A DNA stretch of 64,000 nucleotides from Methylobacterium jeotgali (GTDB taxonomy: Bacteria > Pseudomonadota > Alphaproteobacteria > Rhizobiales > Beijerinckiaceae). This document shows positions 18,401-26,011 of this stretch, piece after piece (position 1 is the stretch's first letter; the number at the start of each line of letters is the position of its first letter). The DNA is taken from NCBI RefSeq assembly GCF_022179345.1, contig NZ_BPQR01000027.1, forward strand, positions 46,344 through 110,343, written 5' to 3'. A program made the position numbers and the translations under genes. The notes beneath the pieces were generated by a model. That model was not told the origin of the DNA. It ran no database searches and saw only the letters and a program-made list of their open reading frames with translations.

Positions 18401-18729
18401 CGGAGCGGGTTCGCCAGGCGGACGCCGGACACCCGCTCGACGGCGGCGATCAACCCGTCATAGCTGCGTTCCTGCACGATCTGGCGGGACGTCGTGAGCT
18501 CCGACGTGAGCACCTGGTCGTAGGCCTTCCGCGCCAGGCGCGCGTAGGCGCCGGGGTTCTCGTAGACGTCGCTGCGGGCCAGGCCCTCGGAGGCCAGGGC
18601 GCCGTCCGGATCGGGGGCGCTCGCCAGTGCCTCGGCCATGCTGCGGCCGTCGAAGGCGTCGGCCCGCGCGAAGCTGATCGCGTTGGCGCCGAGCCCGGCC
18701 GCGAGGGGCTCGTCGAAGATCGAGCTCAC
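15436..18729 (-). CDS. Polyvalent-type virion protein with ParB-like and RelA/SpoT-like domains
   Basis: This is a 1097-residue protein. The N-terminal 300 residues include two glycine/alanine-rich hydrophobic stretches (VGSIAATIAGGAPAMLRDPV, then MAAAVGGAFGGVFGGAREML). Residues about 385-500 resemble a ParB N-terminal/nuclease fold (VLVFEATDGTRYVADGHQRL, then AAKKNMQEGSGDAIDAA). Residues about 825-930 resemble a RelA/SpoT-type nucleotidyltransferase (SSLTDLARGGFAVDTPAQAD, GGYVDRKVLVRAPDGTVAEI). The C-terminus is low-complexity. It occupies the ejection-protein position, with its ATG overlapping the stop of the 735-residue gene. Combining unrelated effector domains in one giant virion protein matches the 'polyvalent protein' concept. 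Catalytic activity is not proven. Confidence 0.7.
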   Translation of the reverse strand: MSSIFDEPLAAGLGANAISFARADAFDGRSMAEALASAPDPDGALASEGLARSDVYENPGAYARLARKAYDQVLTSELTTSRQIVQERSYDGLIAAVERVSGVRLANPLRGGYADEALRDPGYSIDPITLQDNAPDRQRAIFEGKLDELARSDPRVSDALADARIDFAPAMIARRSQEDYEAAQADAPSGVGSIAATIAGGAPAMLRDPVNVLGLLVTGGESAAASVLGRLLSTVGREAAVNAGLTAVAQPFVQGNRAELGLSSGVEEGLKNVAMAAAVGGAFGGVFGGAREMLRGVPGPEGGVILHAVGSEMSDVAAVAGAPAVLRETSNGRRAFSEAVAYAEAPYTAPPPELVLALPPARADRLRVTSEELPAVAGAVETVDGKPATFGRFDARELQTDAAAFQYKGGGDIEGVTDRLRSVSQWDPLASGKVLVFEATDGTRYVADGHQRLGLAKRLAAENPEARVNLDGFLMREADGWTREDVRALAAKKNMQEGSGDAIDAARVLRDRPDLADGSLPTTAPMMRQALALARLSDTAWGMTVNGLVPASHAAAVGAMVADPLRHASVLSLLGKAQPETDRAARLLIGEALEAGFTAEHQIDLFGAADATRSLMAERVAVLDTALSQLRKDKRLFGTLSGSADAIESAGNVLARGTNEARADLAGRLEDILTRIARRTGPVSDALNRLAARNAAGEARPKLGREFLEEVQGIIDRRGLVGLLADPELRPARVVEPGTPEAVRAAESLPPASDSPQRAPARPEPDLAQETPVRAIGSVMELRAGQAGRSVEDVHARATAFQPELATAGGEIAEETGARFMNPGVKQIETAREKIARKGYRDASSLTDLARGGFAVDTPAQADAVVASLGRRFDILDEGWKTSEGGYVDRKVLVRAPDGTVAEIQIAAAAMWKAKKSGGQELYNAWRSAGPDVDNEPLKARSVALYSAAMEGADASWKSVGGITSGPNTGSNVARQTGSAMTDPVKNTSRSSTLLQEPPGSSTANALPAETSSRAGRQSQLMNDATGASEPNMAAGAREGNAPPPATAVQGEPSLFDAVPLGTREDGGDARMLTREAALGEADRGDLFGDLVDACKG

Positions 18730-20933
18730 CGATCGCCCCCGAGATAGGCGCCGGGGACGCGCTGCCGCAGGGTCGAGGACATGCCGTCGATGTCGAGCAC
18801 GAGCGGCGCGCCCGGCCGGCCGAGGAACCGCGGATTGGGTTCCTTGGGATCGTCGAGCGAGAATGCATAGCCGCCGCGCACCCGCACCGGGATCGCGCCG
18901 CGCACGTCGCGGGCGCTGATGGGCTTGCCGTTCGGGTCCGTCGCGCCGCCGAGGTCCTCGTCGCGGATCGCGCCCATCACGTCGCGGAACCGGTCGGCGC
19001 GGACGTTCGGCGGGATCGCGACCTTGTAGTTCCAGAGGTAGCCGGGCCGGTAGCTCGCCACGCCGCCATAGGTGACATCGCCCTGCTTGCCGGCGCCGGC
19101 GGCCGCGCGCAGGGCCTCGCCGTAGAGCTCGCGGGCTTCGCTCGAGTTGGGGTCGGTGATCTTGCCGAACGCTCTGGCCTCATAGATGGCCTTGGCGCCC
19201 GCCATCACCTGCGCCTGGGCTGTGGGGCTGTTCAGGTAGGCATCGCCGAACTCGGTTCGCATCAGGTTGGCCGCGTCCTTCGGGACGGCGGGCAGCTTCG
19301 CGTCCTTCACGTTGCGCAGCTCGAGGGCCCTGGTGATCTCGCGGGCGCTGCGGTCGGCGCCGACGGCGCCGTTGACGAGGAGGTCGCCGACCTTGGCGAG
19401 CTCCGGCATGTCGCCGCCGACCTCGCGCAGGATCGCCGGGGCGTCCGGCCCGGCGCCGGCGACGATGCCGCGCACCGTCTCGAGCGCCCGATCGCCGCCG
19501 GCGTCCGCCACCGTCTTGAGCATCGCCTTGTCGTCGTTGGTCAGGTAGCGGACCGCCCCGCCCTGCACCTGTTGCGCCGCGCGCCCCGCCGCGATCCGGG
19601 GCACCATCTGCCCGGCGACGGCAGCGCCCGTGTCCTGCGTCGGGATGACGAGCGGGTTCGCCTCGACGAGCCCCTGCCGCCTGGCGTGCTCCAGCGGGTC
19701 GGTCGCCAGCGCGTTGCGCTTCTTGCTCGACAGGTCGCGCAGGAGCTCGATGCGCTCGCCCTCCTCGGTGGTGAGGCCGCGCTTGTCGGTCCGAGCACGG
19801 GCGGTGATCTCGTCGGCCATGGCGTCGAGCTCGGCCGGCGGCTTCGCCTTGATGACGCTCACGAGGAGCAGCTTCTTGTCGAAATCCTCGGTGAGGCGCT
19901 GCCCATCGGGGATCCCCGCGGCGCGTTGGCGGACCGCGGCCATCTCCTCCGGCGAGGACGGGATGCCGTCCGCGCTCTGGCGCACGATCTTGTCCATCAG
20001 ACCGGAGACCTGGGCGCGGTCGGACACGCCCTTCGCGCGGAGCTTCTGCTCCCGCTGCTCGAGGAGCGCGTCGGCGCGCTCATACCCGTCCGCGTCGAGC
20101 TTCGTCCGGCCGTCCGTGAACTCCTTGCGGAGCTGCTGCCGGTAGTTCGCGACCGCCTCCGGCCGGGTCAGCCCGTTGGCGGTCGCGTCGACGACGGTGA
20201 CTTCCGCGTCGCGGCGCCGCTTGAGGGCGCGGCCGGCTGCCTGCTCGGCGGTCAGGGCTTCGGATTTCACGAGCGCCTGGTCGCGATGATCGTCCTCGAC
20301 GAGCGTCGCCTCGACGGCCTGGCGCGTCGCCGGGTTGGTCGGCGCCGCGCGGATCGCCTGCTCGCGCACCGTCTCGCCGGCGCTCGTCGCGAGCACCGCC
20401 GAGGCCCGCGCCTGGTCGCGCTGCTGCGCCTGGAAATTGTCGAGGGCCTTGATCTGGAACGGCAGGCGCAGGCGCTCGAAAGAGGCGTTGAAGCTCGACG
20501 CGATCTCCGGGAAGACGTCGCCCTTTGCCGGGTCCGTCATCGACGCCTTGAGGCCGTCGAGCGCGGATTTCAGGGCGGCCGGGTCGTTCTGATGCTGCTG
20601 GAACAGGTCCGTCATGGACGTGCGCAACTTGGCGTCGAGGTTGTTGAAGTAGCTCGTCTGCCCGGCCTCGTCGGCGGCGGCGCCGCGGATCGTAGTCGAG
20701 CCGGACGGGCGCCAGGCCGGGTCCATGCCGGCGATCTCGCCCTCTCGCTTGCCCTCGATCTTGGCGGCCTTGTCCGCCCACTCGCCGGCTTCCCGTGCCA
20801 GCCCGCCGAAGCCGGCCGCGACGGTGGCCGCATCGGAGCCGTCGCCCCGCGGCACCGCGGCGTTGCCGACGTCGACGGTGCCCCGAAGCCGCGGGTTGTC
20901 GACCTGTACGTTGCTGCCCCGCTTGTTCGCCAT
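18726..20933 (-). CDS. Internal virion (ejection) protein, T7 gp15-like position
   Basis: This is a 735-residue, mostly helical, charged protein without membrane segments or recognised enzyme motifs. Examples are LFQQHQNDPAALKSALDGLK and RVSGLMDKIVRQSADGIPSS-type helices. The C-terminal part (GYLWNYKVAIPPNVRADRF, ending GMSSTLRQRVPGAYLGGDR) looks globular. It lies between the small gp14-like gene and the 1097-residue protein and overlaps the latter by 4 bp. That order copies the T7 gp14-gp15-gp16 ejectosome set. The function is assigned by synteny and composition only. Confidence 0.6.
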   Translation of the reverse strand: MANKRGSNVQVDNPRLRGTVDVGNAAVPRGDGSDAATVAAGFGGLAREAGEWADKAAKIEGKREGEIAGMDPAWRPSGSTTIRGAAADEAGQTSYFNNLDAKLRTSMTDLFQQHQNDPAALKSALDGLKASMTDPAKGDVFPEIASSFNASFERLRLPFQIKALDNFQAQQRDQARASAVLATSAGETVREQAIRAAPTNPATRQAVEATLVEDDHRDQALVKSEALTAEQAAGRALKRRRDAEVTVVDATANGLTRPEAVANYRQQLRKEFTDGRTKLDADGYERADALLEQREQKLRAKGVSDRAQVSGLMDKIVRQSADGIPSSPEEMAAVRQRAAGIPDGQRLTEDFDKKLLLVSVIKAKPPAELDAMADEITARARTDKRGLTTEEGERIELLRDLSSKKRNALATDPLEHARRQGLVEANPLVIPTQDTGAAVAGQMVPRIAAGRAAQQVQGGAVRYLTNDDKAMLKTVADAGGDRALETVRGIVAGAGPDAPAILREVGGDMPELAKVGDLLVNGAVGADRSAREITRALELRNVKDAKLPAVPKDAANLMRTEFGDAYLNSPTAQAQVMAGAKAIYEARAFGKITDPNSSEARELYGEALRAAAGAGKQGDVTYGGVASYRPGYLWNYKVAIPPNVRADRFRDVMGAIRDEDLGGATDPNGKPISARDVRGAIPVRVRGGYAFSLDDPKEPNPRFLGRPGAPLVLDIDGMSSTLRQRVPGAYLGGDR

Positions 20934-20934
20934 C

Positions 20935-21525
20935 TCAGCCCCGCCGCAGGAGGTTGCCGGCGGCCTGCAGGCCGGTCAGGTCGGCCATGGTGTCGGCCGA
21001 CCGGCGGGCGCTCCGGGCCATCAGGCGCAGGTTGCCGGCCCGCTCGTTGAGGCGGGCGACGCGGGACGTCGCCGTGGCACTCTCCATGGTGAGCGCCTGC
21101 TCGGCCTGGGTCACGGACTGCTCGCGGGCAACGGCCGGCGTGCCGAAGGTGAGGTCGACGCCGGAGGCGGCATAGGCGGCATCGCGCTCGCCGATCGTCT
21201 GCAAGAGCGCCTGGCGCAGGCTCGTCGAGCGGTCCTGCTGCTGCAGGTTCTCGCGGGCGATGTCGTTCACGGTGTCGGCCGCCTGCAGGTTGAGCGAGAG
21301 CTCCTTCTCGCGCCCGGCCTGCCGGAGCTGCGACATCTGCAGGAGGCTCGCCGAGCCCGACAGGATGCTGCCGACGACGGACCCCGCCGAGGTCAGCGGG
21401 GCGAGCGCCGAGGAGGCGGAGGTCAGGGCAGAGGCGCCGGCGGTCGCGGCCGACGCCACACCGCTCGCCCCGACCGATCCCGCCGCCGACGCCATGGCGG
21501 TCAACGCGCTCGCCGCGAACTCCAT
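20935..21525 (-). CDS. Internal virion protein, T7 gp14-like
   Basis: This is a 196-residue protein. The first 75 residues are Ala/Ser/Gly-rich and hydrophobic (ASALTAMASAAGSVGASGVA, then LTSAGSVVGSILSGSASLLQ). A long polar helix follows (AADTVNDIARENLQQQDRST, then REQSVTQAEQALTMESATAT). This hydrophobic-then-helical layout and its place right after tail tube B match the gp14-type proteins that form the outer-membrane part of the podovirus ejection channel. It lies 1 bp from the 735-residue gene. Confidence 0.62.
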   Translation of the reverse strand: MEFAASALTAMASAAGSVGASGVASAATAGASALTSASSALAPLTSAGSVVGSILSGSASLLQMSQLRQAGREKELSLNLQAADTVNDIARENLQQQDRSTSLRQALLQTIGERDAAYAASGVDLTFGTPAVAREQSVTQAEQALTMESATATSRVARLNERAGNLRLMARSARRSADTMADLTGLQAAGNLLRRG

Positions 21526-21529
21526 CGCC

Positions 21530-23980
21530 CTACGTCCTCGCCATCACGTTGACCGCCGCCACCTGCAGGGCACCGGGGCGCACCTGCGTGATCGTCGCCT
21601 GCCCCTCGACGGACCAGCCCTCGAGGCCGTCGACGTCGAGCCAGTCCGTCACCGGCACCTGCGGGAGATCGGTCGGCATCCCGCCGCGGTAGAGGGCGAC
21701 GTCGCTCGCCGCCTCCCCGTTGGCGCCGACCGCGATCGACGTCGTGTCGATGACGCGCAGGCCGAGCGCGAAGACACGGCAGGGGCGGAGCAGCACCGTC
21801 CGCGTGCCGACCTCGCGGGGCAGCGGCAGCGTCTTGACGAGGGGCGGTGTCCACCGGCCGACATGCGCCGTCGTGACCGGGATCGGCAGGGTGATGCTGC
21901 CGCCGGTGACGGTGAACGGTCCCATGGCGAAGCCGTCGCCGATCGCCCACACCACCGCGCCCTCATGGGCGCCGAGGTTCGACACCACGGTCTGCGGCGC
22001 GCCGAAGGTCTGCGACACGGTGCCGTCGAGGAACAGCCCCGGTTCCAGCCACTCGACGCGGCGCCGGGCGACGCCGGCGACGATGCGCTCGACGATGAGG
22101 TACACCCGGTTCAGGCCGTCGACGCCGGCGGCGCGAACCTTCCCATCCGTCCGCCAGCGCACGAACGCCGTCACGTCCTGGCTCCGGATGATGAGGCCCA
22201 CGATCATCAGGCCGTCGTCGCGCACCGCGAAGTAGCGGGCGGCATCCGAGCGGTCGTTCGCCCGCTGCAGGGCGGCGCCGCGCACGCCCTGGATGAGATG
22301 CCGAGCAAGCAGGGACAGCGGCTCGCTCACATAGGCCGAGGCCACGTCGTCATAGGTCGCCGAGTAGATCAGCGAGCGGGCGCGCGACACGTAGAGGAGC
22401 CCGGTCTCCGTCGTGCAGATCGGCACGGTCGGGCAGGATCCGTTGCGGGAGCTCTCGACGACGTTGACCGGCTGGTCGCGTCGGATCACCCGGTCTGAGA
22501 CGTAGTATTCCGCATCGGTCGTGAAAATGACGAGATGTTTCGAGCGGGCCAGGCGCCGCACCTGCTCGGCACCGTCCGTGTCGAGGTTAAGCAGGATGCC
22601 ACCCGAGGCGGTGTCCACGTCGATGACGCCCGAGTAATAGTCCGCCGCCGGCGAGGCGAGAACCGCGCCGGGCTTGGATCGGAAGCCCGCAGACACCAGG
22701 CGATCCTGGTAGAAGATGCCGCTCGTCGGGTAGCCGCGCGTCGCCGAGAACAGCGGCTCGCCGCCGGGATCGCCGACCGTGATCCGGAGCGCGTTGGCGC
22801 CGGCATCCGCGGTGTTGATGAATTTCGCCGAGACGGTGAAGCGCGAGCCGGTGTTGCCGCCGTCGAAGAACACGTTGAGGAGCTGCAGGCCGGGCGCCTT
22901 GCCGTTCGCCTCGCCGTCGCCGACCGTGACGGTGCAGCCGGGACCGACCGTCGAGAGCGACCGCAGCTTGCCCTGGAGGTCCGGCGCGACCGTGTTCCAG
23001 CGCGAGGCGCCGACGTCGGGAATGCCGATGGCGGTCGTGTCCTGGCCGTCGACCGTCACCGTGAACACGAAGCCCTGCGGGCCGGCGCCGTTCACGGTCG
23101 GCCAGCGCAGGGCGATCTGCCATTGCTCCGCGATTTTGGTGTAGCTGCCTCCGAGGTCGACGGCGGGGATGTCCGCGAAGGGCGCCTGATCCGTGTGCCA
23201 GTCGTGGTCGCCGCCGTTGCCGTGGAGCAGGCGCACGGTCGGGCTGTCCTGATGGAACAGGAGCGCCGTCTCGAGGCGCTGCACGGCGGTGACGTCGGTG
23301 ATGCGGTCGGCCGTGAACGAGTGCCAGGCGCTCGCGACCCATTGCCCGTCCCGGTAGACGTCGGCGACGCCCTGCCCGGCGAGCACGAGCATGTAGGGCG
23401 TCGACGTCGAGAAGGTGAACGGGAGGAGCTGCGCCTCGACGAGCGCGCCGGTCTCACCGAAGGCGGCGAGGTCCGTCACGTTCACCGTCATGGCGGCGCC
23501 GGCCGTCGTCACCAGGCGCACCGCCGTCGCGCGCACCATCTGGCCGGGCGGCCGGGCGGCGAGCCGCTGGCGAAAGGCGGTGCGCACCGCGTATGCCGGA
23601 GCGAGCGGGCCCCAGTTGCCCGACGTCGCGTCCTGATACTCGACGAGGAGGCGAGCTTCGGCGTCGATCGAGGCGGTGTAGGCCAGGCGGACAGCCGAGA
23701 GGTCGGCGGACGGGAACGTGAGCAGCGCGACGACGCTGCCGCCCGGCAGGTTGTTGCTGTTCCAGTTGAAGGTTCCCACGATCGGCGCCAGGGCCGTGCG
23801 CTGCGGGCCGAGGTCGCGCGATCGGTCGAGCAGCCGGAACCCGCCCTGCGGCACCGGCTCGACGTTCTCCATCGTCGCGGCCGAGGCGTAGAACTGTTTC
23901 ACGTCGCTGCGGCTGTAGAGCTCCGGCGCGACCTCGCCGGAGTTGAACGTCGCTTGCAGGGCTCCGGGGCGCGCGACCAT
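21530..23980 (-). CDS. Tail tubular protein B-like (short-tail nozzle)
   Basis: This is an 816-residue protein beginning MVARPGALQATFNSGEVAPE, then LYSRSDVKQFYASAATMENV and VPQGGFRLLDRSRDLG. This opening is diagnostic for podovirus tail nozzle (gp12/TTB-like) proteins. The middle contains segments such as RLARSKHLVIFTTDAEYYVS and VVESSRNGSCPTVPICTTET. The ATG at 23980 overlaps the stop of the tail tube A gene (ATGA). It forms the distal tail tube through which DNA leaves the virion. It is complete by length. Confidence 0.85.
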   Translation of the reverse strand: MVARPGALQATFNSGEVAPELYSRSDVKQFYASAATMENVEPVPQGGFRLLDRSRDLGPQRTALAPIVGTFNWNSNNLPGGSVVALLTFPSADLSAVRLAYTASIDAEARLLVEYQDATSGNWGPLAPAYAVRTAFRQRLAARPPGQMVRATAVRLVTTAGAAMTVNVTDLAAFGETGALVEAQLLPFTFSTSTPYMLVLAGQGVADVYRDGQWVASAWHSFTADRITDVTAVQRLETALLFHQDSPTVRLLHGNGGDHDWHTDQAPFADIPAVDLGGSYTKIAEQWQIALRWPTVNGAGPQGFVFTVTVDGQDTTAIGIPDVGASRWNTVAPDLQGKLRSLSTVGPGCTVTVGDGEANGKAPGLQLLNVFFDGGNTGSRFTVSAKFINTADAGANALRITVGDPGGEPLFSATRGYPTSGIFYQDRLVSAGFRSKPGAVLASPAADYYSGVIDVDTASGGILLNLDTDGAEQVRRLARSKHLVIFTTDAEYYVSDRVIRRDQPVNVVESSRNGSCPTVPICTTETGLLYVSRARSLIYSATYDDVASAYVSEPLSLLARHLIQGVRGAALQRANDRSDAARYFAVRDDGLMIVGLIIRSQDVTAFVRWRTDGKVRAAGVDGLNRVYLIVERIVAGVARRRVEWLEPGLFLDGTVSQTFGAPQTVVSNLGAHEGAVVWAIGDGFAMGPFTVTGGSITLPIPVTTAHVGRWTPPLVKTLPLPREVGTRTVLLRPCRVFALGLRVIDTTSIAVGANGEAASDVALYRGGMPTDLPQVPVTDWLDVDGLEGWSVEGQATITQVRPGALQVAAVNVMART

Positions 23981-24603
23981 CAGTAGGCCCCGTGCCAAGC
24001 GTCCGTGAGCGGATCGCGGGCCAGGACCGTGCTGCCGGGCTGCGCCGAGGCGTCGACCGCCATCGCGCGGCCCATCAGGCCGCCGCGGCCGCCCTCGGAC
24101 GGCGTACCCCAGGCATCCTGCGCGAGCTGCTGTTTCAGGGTGACGTCGTGCGTCAGCGGCACCGCGAGGTCGGCGGCGAGCGCGACCACGATCGCGGCGC
24201 GAAACAGCGCGGGCCACTGCTCGGGCTCGACGGAGCGCACGAAGGTCGCCCACACGGCGAGCTCGTCGGCGTGCAGCTCGTCGCCCTCGAGGGCGAAGGC
24301 GCGCAGGGGATAGTCGGGCGCCCGCGGGTTCGACATGACCTTGACGGGCTCGCCGATCCGGTCGCCGGGCAGCGCGTAGGCGTAGCGCCAGCCCGTCTCC
24401 GGCGTGACGGCGAGGCGGTCGAGGCGGGCGGTGCGGCGCGCCCAGTTCCAGCGGTGGCAGGCGAAGGCCGCGCCGACCACGGTCGGGTAGATTTGCGCCA
24501 CCTTGGCGGCCTTGGGCGTCTCCTCGTCGAGCGCGGCGATCGGCGCCGAGCCCAGCCGGGCCAGCGCCTCGTTGACCGTCTTGAGCGTGTCCTGTGTCGA
24601 CAT
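23980..24603 (-). CDS. Tail tubular protein A-like (gp11, adaptor)
   Basis: This is a 207-residue protein beginning MSTQDTLKTVNEALARLGSA, then IYPTVVGAAFACHRWNWARR and ALFRAAIVVALAADLAVPLT. It matches the size, order and N-terminal pattern of the gp11/TTA adaptor that joins portal to nozzle. The ATG at 24603 was chosen because the frame upstream is Arg-rich and overlaps the decoration gene. It is preceded by a hairpin (24623-24646) and followed by the nozzle gene with a 4-bp overlap. Confidence 0.82.
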   Translation of the reverse strand: MSTQDTLKTVNEALARLGSAPIAALDEETPKAAKVAQIYPTVVGAAFACHRWNWARRTARLDRLAVTPETGWRYAYALPGDRIGEPVKVMSNPRAPDYPLRAFALEGDELHADELAVWATFVRSVEPEQWPALFRAAIVVALAADLAVPLTHDVTLKQQLAQDAWGTPSEGGRGGLMGRAMAVDASAQPGSTVLARDPLTDAWHGAY

Positions 24604-24622
24604 GGCCCCTCGCGCGTGGAGA

Positions 24623-24646
24623 GGCCCGGCGCGGGCGCGCCGGGCC
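24623..24646 (-). terminator. Intercistronic hairpin after the decoration gene
   Basis: Perfect 10-bp arms ggcccggcgc and gcgccgggcc enclose the 4-nt loop gggc, without a T run. It lies in the 53-bp gap between the decoration gene and tail tube A, so it could lower expression of tail genes or stabilise the upstream mRNA end. Confidence 0.6.
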
Positions 24647-24656
24647 GGTGGCGGCG

Positions 24657-24926
24657 TCAGCCGGCCGCGGTGGACTGCAGCGCGAGGGTCGGGACGCCGA
24701 GGGCGGACACGGCGGTGACGACGTAGGTCTTGGTCACGGGCGTGCCGCCGCGGGCCATGCTGGCCTCGATGATGTCGCCCTTCTTGAGGCGCTTGTCGGT
24801 GGCGTAGGCGGCCGCCTCGACGACGGCGGCGGCATCGGCCGTGGCATAGATGTACTTCGAGCACATGTCGCCGGCGGCGACCGCCGCCTGCGAGACGCGC
24901 ACCAGCGCCTTGGGATCGTAGGCCAT
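24657..24926 (-). CDS. Small capsid decoration/cement-type protein
   Basis: This is an 89-residue protein: MAYDPKALVRVSQAAVAAGD, then YATADAAAVVEAAAYATDKR and LKKGDIIEASMARGGTPVTK. It lies 61 bp after the major capsid gene and is bracketed by two strong hairpins. Residues about 30-85 align with the N-terminal ~80 residues of the 510-residue protein encoded at 26012-27544: shared AAVVEA, the Y-x(2)-D spacing, the GD-I/M-IEA motif and the K-x-Y/H-YVV/LIS strand. Both therefore seem to carry the same virion-binding module. A head-cement role is inferred from position and duplication. Confidence 0.7.
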   Translation of the reverse strand: MAYDPKALVRVSQAAVAAGDMCSKYIYATADAAAVVEAAAYATDKRLKKGDIIEASMARGGTPVTKTYVVTAVSALGVPTLALQSTAAG

Positions 24927-24957
24927 GGGAACCTCTGGTTTCGGGAGAGCACGAAGG

Positions 24958-24980
24958 CCCGCGCGCCGGCGGCGCGCGGG
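24958..24980 (-). terminator. Hairpin directly after the major capsid gene
   Basis: Perfect 10-bp arms cccgcgcgcc and ggcgcgcggg enclose the 3-nt loop ggc, 7 bp beyond the capsid stop. It has no T run. It probably acts as an attenuator or an mRNA 3'-end stabiliser that boosts capsid yield over downstream genes. Confidence 0.6.
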
Positions 24981-24987
24981 GTGACGG

Positions 24988-25851
24988 TCAGGGGGTCGGG
25001 CGGGTGAGCGTGGTCGGCAGCTTCGACCGGATGCGCCGGACGCCGCCGGGCAGCAGCAGGGCGGTGGCGCAGCCCATGGTGTTGGCGGCGAAGTACGCCT
25101 TCTTGGTCGGCACGTAGTCGATGCGCGATTTGAGGGCGTAGTTCGGCACGAAGCCAAGGGCCGTCTTCTGCCAGACGTAATAGTCGACGTTGCCGGCGCT
25201 CGGGACGGAGAACTGGCTGTCAGGCAGGGGGATGTACGTCACGCCCTTGTAGGTACGGGCGCCGATCAGCTTGAGCATCGGCCGGTCGCCCACGTAGTCG
25301 GCCGACGAGAACTCGCGGTACATCTCGAGCTGCAGCATGTTCATCTGCGGCAGGGCACAGTAGAGCTCCGGCGCCGCCGTAAAGCCCTGGCTCAGGATAC
25401 GCCCCGAGGCCGTGATCGTGTCGACCACGCTCGGCGCGGCGTTGGCCGAGACGTCGATCGTCTCGATGGCGCCGGCGGCGGCGTCGAGGGTGGCGATGTT
25501 CAGATTGTCGAACAGGCGGCCGAAGGCGTAGGCGCCGGTCTGCTGCGCCACCTGCTGCTCGTTCTGCGACATCTTCTCGATGTCGGTGGTGAGCACCCAC
25601 TCGTTGGCCTCGTAGTCGACCATGGTGGCGCTGACGGTCGCGCGGTCGGCGTTCATGACCGGCCGCTCCTCGATGGCGGTCGACATGATGGTCGCCTGAC
25701 CGGCGCCGGCCAACTTCCACGTGACCTGATTGCCTTTCACCTCGCCGGTCTCGTTGACGCAGCCCTTGAGGCGATATCCCTCGTCCTGAATGACGTGGAT
25801 CACGCCGGACATGTATTTCTGCTCGAACCACTGCGGTGCGCGACTGGTCAT
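24988..25851 (-). CDS. Major capsid protein
   Basis: This is a 287-residue protein: MTSRAPQWFEQKYMSGVIHV, QDEGYRLKGCVNETGEVKGN, then VDYEANEWVLTTDIEKMSQN and the C-terminal KSRIDYVPTKKAYFAANTMG. The family is recognised as the short HK97-fold capsid proteins of BPP-1-like podoviruses. No protease or prohead-cleavage site is evident, consistent with use of a separate scaffold gene. The ATG at 25851 has AGGAAC just upstream. The 160 bp before it (25852-26011) contain no gene. Confidence 0.82.
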   Translation of the reverse strand: MTSRAPQWFEQKYMSGVIHVIQDEGYRLKGCVNETGEVKGNQVTWKLAGAGQATIMSTAIEERPVMNADRATVSATMVDYEANEWVLTTDIEKMSQNEQQVAQQTGAYAFGRLFDNLNIATLDAAAGAIETIDVSANAAPSVVDTITASGRILSQGFTAAPELYCALPQMNMLQLEMYREFSSADYVGDRPMLKLIGARTYKGVTYIPLPDSQFSVPSAGNVDYYVWQKTALGFVPNYALKSRIDYVPTKKAYFAANTMGCATALLLPGGVRRIRSKLPTTLTRPTP

Positions 25852-26011
25852 GTTCCTGGCTCTCGATGTGAGGATGGTGTCTCACGTCGGGCCGAGTGCC
25901 AGGCTGCAGGCCGGTCCGAGCATGGGCTCGAAGGGCGGCCGCGTCGCCGGGGTCTGTCCCGCGGATACGGCCACACTCTCGCGCGGCCGCGGGCGCGTTA
26001 AGCGCGGCGGG

